DNA from: DASZMJ01 sp035551935 | GTDB lineage: Bacteria > Planctomycetota > Planctomycetia > Isosphaerales > Isosphaeraceae | Direction: 5' to 3' | Assembly (NCBI GenBank): GCA_035551935.1 | Contig: DASZMJ010000223.1 | Span: 1 to 9,914, forward strand | Length of the DNA: 9,914 nucleotides | Shown here: positions 7,301 through 9,914 of the stretch, one piece after another | Position numbering within the stretch: the first letter of the stretch is position 1 | Layout: each line of letters starts with the position of its first letter | Notes under the pieces: model-generated | Databases searched by the model: none | The model's input: only the letters and a program-made list of their open reading frames with translations | What the model was told of the DNA's origin: nothing | Position numbers and translations under genes: made by a program

Positions 7301-8883
7301 ACATCGTGCAGTCGGTGCAGACGCTGCCGCCGAACCTCTCGAACACGAACTTCGGCGGCCCGAGCGGCGACGCGGCCCGGGCGGCGCGGCAGGCGGCGCT
7401 CACGGGCAACGGCTCGGGCGCCGCGACGGCGATGGCCGGCGAGGGCTCGGCGCCGGGCGCCGCGGCGGCCCCGCGGGTCGGCATGAACGACATGATGCCG
7501 CTGATCCAGCTGATCACCACCGCCGTCGCCCCCGGCACCTGGCGGGTCATCAACCCGCTGGGCGACGACCCCGACTCGGCCGGCTACGGCATGGGCGCCG
7601 GCTTCGCCAACGCCCAGGACCAGACCGCGCAGGTCGGCACGATCACGCCGTTCTTCCTCAACATCAGCCTGATCATCCGCCACCGCCCCGAGGTCCACGA
7701 CCAGGTCGTCGACCTGCTGCGGCAGCTCCGCAAGCTCCAGGACCTCCAGGTCTCCGTCGAGGTCCGGTTCATCACCGTCAGCGACGACTTCTTCGAGCAG
7801 ATCGGCGTCGACTTCGACTTCAACATCCTGTCGAAGGCCTACAACAAGCACAACTCGTTCGCGGCGCTGTTGCCCGGCTCGGGCAACCTGTTCAACGCCA
7901 GCCTCGGCGGCACCGGCACGGTCGGTGCCGGCGGCGTCGGTGCCGGCGGCGTCGGCGCCGGCGGCGTCGCGGGCGGCACGACGGGCGGCACGACCGGCGG
8001 CACGACCGGCGGCACGACCTCGGGCACGATCACGCCCTACGTCTTCAACCCGGTCCGCGACGGAACCTACGGGCCCAAGGAGGTCGTCGTCGGCCGCCAG
8101 TCCAACGGCAACGCCAACGGCAACTTCACCTCCGACCTGAGCATCCCGTTCAACCAGAGCAGCGCCGACGTCATCACGCCGTTCAACGCCGTCGGCTCGT
8201 CGGCGACGACGTTCGGCATCGCCTTCCTCAGCGACCTGGAGCTCTACCTGTTCCTGACGGCCATCCACGGCGACAGCCGGTCGAACATCGTCCAGGCGCC
8301 CAAGGTCACGACCTTCAACGGGGCGTTGGCGTCGGTCATCAACGTCACCCAGCGCTACTACGTCTCGGAGCTGATCCCGATCGTCGGCTTCGGCGCCGTG
8401 GCGTTCCTGCCGATCCCGGCGCCGATCAACGACGGCGTGCGGCTGTTCGCCCTGCCGGTCGTCACCGCCGACCGGCGGTACGTCCGGCTGACCCTGGCGC
8501 CGATCTTCCAGGTGCTCGACTCGTTCGCCACGTTCCCGATCCCCGCGGCCGTCGGCGGCGGTGGCCTCGGCGGCGGCGCCACGTCGATCAACGGTCAGAT
8601 CCAGCTGCCGCAGACCGACGTGACCACCGTCAGCACGACGGTGACGGTCCCCGACGGCGGCACGGTCCTGCTCGGCGGCGTCAAGCGGCTCCAGGAGCAG
8701 CGGCTGGAGTTCGGCACGCCGATCCTCGACAAGCTGCCGCTGGTCGACCGCCTCTTCCGCAACATCGGCATCGGCCGGCGGACCAGCAGCCTGATGCTGA
8801 TGGTCACGCCCCGCATCGTCATCCTCGAGGAGGAGGAGGAGCGGCTCGGCATCCCGAGCGTCGTGCCGTCGGTCAGCCTCTGA
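4318..8883 (+). CDS. Giant secretin (GspD/PilQ class) with repeat-built N-terminal arm
   Basis: 1521 residues, roughly twice a usual GspD or PilQ. Secretins form the multimeric outer-membrane channel of type II secretion and type IV pili. Seen in order: signal peptide (about 1-23); a helical hairpin (50-95); a Pro/Ala/Thr linker (98-171); four related helical repeats starting at 181, 247, 320 and 390; a Pro/Ala/Glu linker (439-542); a fifth diverged copy (from 545) and further helical hairpins to about 735; and a TPR-like unit (773-820, GKYAEAEALARKALEIDP). An STN/N0-like domain follows (893-972, WHNQPLGDAIDYLRSYTGLN), then an N1-like region (977-1170) ending in LQDLQVSVEVRFITVSDD. A Gly/Thr repeat (1199-1238) precedes the secretin core. 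The C-terminal hallmarks VPDGGTVLLGG (1444-1454) and PILDKLPLVDRLFR (1468-1481) are intact, followed by LMLMVTPRIVILEEEEE. No cysteine is present. The TTG start is supported by AAAGGAGG. It has its own promoter and terminator, and lies beside two likely partners. Whether it serves a pilus or a secretion system cannot be read here. Confidence 0.93.
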   Translation: MGRLKTLTILLTLGAWGLATDGAPPDDAAGPAPPAARPKLPAPPSKYLRGGIKLIRDKEYVRAEKYLNVAKDYRDELTEAEQRDLDDAFRRLDEVARTAGASAGAAAPAAVAATPAAADPATVQASATTPVPTPVADLTPTADATPTTAAPAPAPAAQPVAVLPSAGAPGSDHDRAAALVAQARQAIASGRIDEARRLAREADALNVPFADVEDSPRRVLDELESRNARAASRGTSADKTRAAWLLHAAREQIQLDHLDEATKQLAEARALNVHYGFFDLTPTKVAAELDKARARARAKGVAVGGARVKGDKATARARLKEAQDELKAGRYDQAEAIAVEVDSWGLRYGVWEQSPRKVATAARALRRQDTLRNGGGRFAARPELYATLVGKARQELASNQLDAAEATARQALRMNVAPPLKADRAEDVLNDVAMARARGGAPAATQVAVAPAPADPAVQQAQAPAPVEAEAPAPAEAPAPAPAPNLPLEPAAEAAPAPADEPAPAPATEPVPAPAGEPAPPAGEAVPPPAAAPEQPPSPAEQLLEKARTSFASGDYPSAREAASQAKAGGGAVGSKADELLTQITLAEQQAALTTYEAALAAVRKNEPDRARALLNEVVAAATSGAALDEGVVQRVQDLLIRLPRGGEKARANDAKADADATATDAEAIKAQQLNAQVSANMGEVRRLLETDPDKAVALLQKTAQEVKAAGAGPITTKILLGRVEARLADARREREAFQYKMQDKAQREEIERKRLRILEANTAKLAQMKEIMARAHQAEVDGKYAEAEALARKALEIDPMEISAQALAWKMRAQRHYEIDLKNRSNKEESFLESIQAADATMTIPSDIHSRNIAFPNTFNDLNHRREKMDERLYSKKNPRVQAIEAKLNEPISLTWHNQPLGDAIDYLRSYTGLNIHLDTRALADESLTEQTPVSLTADKITLKKALQLILEPLGMTYRVDEEILVLTTPQSSHTDMITRPYDVADLVITPHSDIVQSVQTLPPNLSNTNFGGPSGDAARAARQAALTGNGSGAATAMAGEGSAPGAAAAPRVGMNDMMPLIQLITTAVAPGTWRVINPLGDDPDSAGYGMGAGFANAQDQTAQVGTITPFFLNISLIIRHRPEVHDQVVDLLRQLRKLQDLQVSVEVRFITVSDDFFEQIGVDFDFNILSKAYNKHNSFAALLPGSGNLFNASLGGTGTVGAGGVGAGGVGAGGVAGGTTGGTTGGTTGGTTSGTITPYVFNPVRDGTYGPKEVVVGRQSNGNANGNFTSDLSIPFNQSSADVITPFNAVGSSATTFGIAFLSDLELYLFLTAIHGDSRSNIVQAPKVTTFNGALASVINVTQRYYVSELIPIVGFGAVAFLPIPAPINDGVRLFALPVVTADRRYVRLTLAPIFQVLDSFATFPIPAAVGGGGLGGGATSINGQIQLPQTDVTTVSTTVTVPDGGTVLLGGVKRLQEQRLEFGTPILDKLPLVDRLFRNIGIGRRTSSLMLMVTPRIVILEEEEERLGIPSVVPSVSL
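4858..5625 (+). repeat. Four tandem ~70-residue helical repeats in the secretin arm
   Basis: Copies begin at protein residues 181, 247, 320 and 390 (spacings 66, 73, 70). The shared pattern over 46 residues is A-R-(E/Q)x(I/L)xxxxxDxAxxxAxxAxxLNVxY, then an acidic/SP(R/K)KV-type end (DSPRRVLDEL, LTPTKVAAEL, QSPRKVATAA, DRAEDVLNDV). The first half resembles a TPR helix pair; the second half adds a short extra helix. Divergence is large, so the duplications are old, and codon-level identity is low. Confidence 0.7.
5632..5942 (+). repeat. Pro/Ala/Glu-rich linker with an exact 18-bp direct repeat
   Basis: This stretch encodes residues 439-542 of the secretin and is almost entirely Pro, Ala, Glu and Gly. 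It contains an exact tandem 18-bp unit, GCCGAGGCGCCCGCCCCG, at 5722-5739 and 5740-5757 (peptide AEAPAP twice). It separates two blocks of helical repeats and is expected to be an extended, flexible spacer. Confidence 0.75.
7921..8019 (+). repeat. Two adjacent in-frame minisatellites inside the secretin
   Basis: Three copies of a 15-bp unit GTCGGTGCCGGCGGC (7921-7965, third copy with one change; peptide VGAGG) are followed, after 6 bp, by four copies of a 12-bp unit GGCGGCACGACC (7972-8019, first copy with one change; peptide GGTT). Both units are multiples of three, so copy changes keep the frame. The insertion lies between the VDFDFNI end of the N-domain region and the secretin core, where many secretins have a variable loop. 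Confidence 0.85.
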
Positions 8884-8888
8884 TCCGA

Positions 8889-8905
8889 GCCGCGACCGTC
8901 GCGGC
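8889..8905 (+). other. Small hairpin just after the secretin stop
   Basis: GCCGCGA (8889-8895) and TCGCGGC (8899-8905) form a perfect 7-bp stem with a 3-nt loop, starting 5 nt after the stop. No T-run follows. It may protect the mRNA 3' end or add to the stronger terminator further on. Confidence 0.4.
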
Positions 8906-8934
8906 CCCGTCGTCGACGACTTCCCAACGCGACC

Positions 8935-8974
8935 GGAGGGCCGCCGGGGCACTCGCCCCGGCGGCCTTCCTTCC
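8935..8974 (+). terminator. Intrinsic terminator of the secretin gene
   Basis: Arms 8935-8950 and 8955-8970 pair over 16 positions with one G-U wobble (the inner 11 bp, 8940-8950 with 8955-8965, are perfect), closing a 4-nt ACTC loop. The downstream arm runs into CTTCCTTCC, a modest T-containing tail. It is located about 50 nt after the secretin stop and about 65 nt before the next gene. Confidence 0.75.
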
Positions 8975-8995
8975 GCGCGCCGGGGCGGCTATGCT
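8967..8995 (+). promoter_or_regulatory. Possible promoter for the YdjY-like gene
   Basis: TATGCT (8990-8995) matches four of six -10 consensus bases and lies 17 nt after TTCCTT (8967-8972), a poor -35. A start near 9002 would leave a leader of about 34 nt before the ATG at 9036. Position after a strong terminator makes a promoter here likely, but the -35 match is weak. Confidence 0.3.
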
Positions 8996-9035
8996 GGGCG
9001 GGAGCGACACCCTCCCGGACGGAGGCCCCTGCCCC

Positions 9036-9749
9036 ATGCTCGCGCCGTTGCTCTTGACCGCCGCGGTCGTCGCCTCTCAGGCCCAGGCGCCCGCCCGCCG
9101 CGCCGACGACCCGCCGCCCGACTCGTTCCAGCCCGACCCGTCGTGGAAGGATCTCAACAAGGGGCGCAACAACCTCTGGTTCGACCCCAAGGGCCGTCGC
9201 CTGATCCTCCGCGCCCGCGTGGCGCAGCACAACGAGGTGGCCCTGGAGCACCTGCTCTGCCTCGCGCGCACCAAGGAGCACGAGTCGGTCCTGGCCACCG
9301 ACGCCCCGGCGCGGATGATCCAGGCCGGCCTGCTCCTGACCGGCGCCGAGCCGATCCACCCGGTCCGCTTCCGGCCCAGGTTCGAGCCCCCCGAGGGCAC
9401 GCCGATCGCCGTCGAGGCCGAGTGGGTCGAGGACGGCAAGGCCCGTCGCCTCGACGCCCGCGAGTTCGTCAAGGACATCCGCAGCGGCAAGACCCTCGAC
9501 CGCGACTGGGTCTTCGGCGGCAGCCTCGAGCTGATCGACCCCGACACCAAGCGGCCCCTCTTCGCCGCCGACGACGGCGACCTGATCACCGTCGCCAACT
9601 TCCCGTCGGCGATCCTGGACGTCCCCTTCGCCAGCTCCGACTCGGACGCCGAGCGCACCTTCGTCGCCAATAGCGCCAAGGTGCCCCCCAAGGGGACCTA
9701 CGTCACCCTCATCCTCCGGCCCACGCCCGCCAAGGAGAAAACGCCCTGA
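9036..9749 (+). CDS. Exported YdjY-domain protein
   Basis: 237 residues. The ATG at 9036 has GGAGG at 9021-9025 and gives a compact signal peptide, MLAPLLLTAAVVASQAQA, with a cleavable AQA end at residue 18. An ATG at 8991 is in frame but would bury that signal behind 15 polar residues. The mature protein has one globular region from about residue 40 to the end. Its LARTKEHESVLAT segment followed by ARMIQAGLLLTGAEP is what I recognise as the core of the YdjY-like family. Further conserved-looking pieces are RDWVFGGS and DDGDLITVANFPSAILDVP. The biochemical function of this family is not known to me; planctomycetes carry several exported copies. It lies downstream of the secretin terminator, so it is probably a separate unit. 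The family name is from memory of the motif, not a search. Confidence 0.75.
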   Translation: MLAPLLLTAAVVASQAQAPARRADDPPPDSFQPDPSWKDLNKGRNNLWFDPKGRRLILRARVAQHNEVALEHLLCLARTKEHESVLATDAPARMIQAGLLLTGAEPIHPVRFRPRFEPPEGTPIAVEAEWVEDGKARRLDAREFVKDIRSGKTLDRDWVFGGSLELIDPDTKRPLFAADDGDLITVANFPSAILDVPFASSDSDAERTFVANSAKVPPKGTYVTLILRPTPAKEKTP

Positions 9750-9782
9750 TCGTCGACGACGGCCGGGATTCGTCCTAGTGGA

Positions 9783-9810
9783 TCGTCACTCGGTAATTTT
9801 CGGGTAAGAT
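9783..9810 (+). promoter_or_regulatory. Possible transposase promoter within the IS end
   Basis: TCGTCA (9783-9788, four of six -35 bases), 16 nt, then TAAGAT (9805-9810, four of six -10 bases). It lies 46 nt before the transposase ATG. Overlap of the promoter with the presumed terminal repeat is common in insertion sequences. Pattern only. Confidence 0.35.
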
Positions 9811-9855
9811 GGCCTCCCTTGTCCGGCCGCATCGAAGTCCACGGGGAGGTTCGTC

Positions 9856-9914
9856 ATGGCCAAGAAGTACGTCCTGAAGCTGACGGCCGAGGAGCGGGCC
9901 GAGCTGGCCCGCCT
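9856..9914 (+). CDS. Transposase N-terminus, IS630-like (partial, continues right)
   Basis: Only 19 complete codons and part of a twentieth are visible, starting MAKKYVLKLTAEERAELAR. This start, with the pattern MAKKY-V-LT-EER-EL, is what I recognise from IS630-family transposases of planctomycetes and other bacteria, where it leads into a helix-turn-helix DNA-binding domain ahead of a DDE catalytic domain. GGGGAGG at 9843-9849, 6 nt before the ATG, is a strong ribosome binding site. Whether the rest of the gene is intact cannot be seen. Confidence 0.7.
   Translation, partial: MAKKYVLKLTAEERAELAR

Larger units (their letters stand above)
9776..9914 (+). mobile_element. Left end of an insertion sequence, probably IS630-like, cut by the window edge
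   Basis: A TA dinucleotide at 9776-9777 is followed by a stretch that departs sharply from its surroundings: 9776-9815 is about 48 percent G+C by my count, in a region otherwise near 70. It contains TCGGTAATTTTCGGGTAAG. It leads after about 80 nt into a transposase start. IS630 elements insert at TA and carry terminal inverted repeats, so the left end is probably at or just after 9776. The exact end cannot be fixed because the right end lies outside. Confidence 0.55.

Noticed and set aside
7921..8019. Repeat array considered as a CRISPR-like array
   Set aside because: Units are 12 and 15 bp, directly adjacent without spacers, and in frame within a conserved coding gene.
8909..8920. Palindrome GTCGTCGACGAC after the secretin stop, with a similar CGTCGACGAC at 9751-9760 after the next gene
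   Set aside because: The word is built from GTC/GAC, the most common Val/Asp codons in this GC-rich sequence, and is frequent by chance. Two copies after stops are not enough to call an operator or site.
1837..8952. Stop-free antisense frame of 2371 codons across three genes and two intergenic regions
   Set aside because: It is a by-product of extreme GC3 on the + strand genes. Its translation is Arg/Gly/Leu/Asp-rich with no domain, it spans a terminator and a promoter region, and the + strand proteins have clear motifs.
8991..9035. Earlier in-frame ATG for the YdjY-like gene
   Set aside because: It would put 15 polar residues before a good signal peptide, and it overlaps the likely -10 element. 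The ATG at 9036 has GGAGG upstream.

Overview
The window is very GC-rich, with strong G/C bias at third codon positions and almost no cysteine in its envelope proteins. It most resembles a planctomycete, probably of the Isosphaeraceae/Gemmata side of the phylum. That placement rests on protein style: a secretin with the planctomycete LQDLQVSVEVRFITVSD core, two companion proteins of a kind I associate with planctomycete secretin loci, and a YdjY-like exported protein. It is not a database match.

Layout, all genes on the + strand. A hairpin (2-46) precedes two closely spaced genes, 84-1826 and 1879-3885. Each encodes a membrane-anchored protein with a long periplasmic part and a low-complexity C-terminal tail (Lys/Ala/Pro-rich in the first, Gly/Tyr/Arg-rich in the second). 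A strong intrinsic terminator (about 3913-3955) follows. The next 432 bp are non-coding and hold a degenerate 7-bp pyrimidine repeat, a sigma70-like promoter (about 4074-4102) and a roughly 210-nt leader ending in a perfect Shine-Dalgarno and a TTG start. The gene 4318-8883 encodes a 1521-residue secretin (outer-membrane channel of the type II secretion/type IV pilus class) whose N-terminal ~890 residues are helical repeats and Pro/Ala linkers. Two hairpins, the second a 16-bp terminator-like stem (8935-8970), close it. A short exported YdjY-domain protein (9036-9749) follows. The right edge enters an insertion sequence, probably IS630-like, with the first 19 complete codons of its transposase visible.

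Proposed joint function (inference): the two bitopic proteins play the part of PilO/GspM- and PilP/GspC-like alignment subunits, linking an inner-membrane platform encoded upstream of the window to the giant secretin. The first carries a segment resembling the PilO/GspM C-terminal fold. The second has no recognised homologue outside planctomycetes that I can name. The most notable feature is the architecture: a secretin with a very long repeat-built periplasmic arm, plus two partners with long disordered tails and essentially no cysteines.
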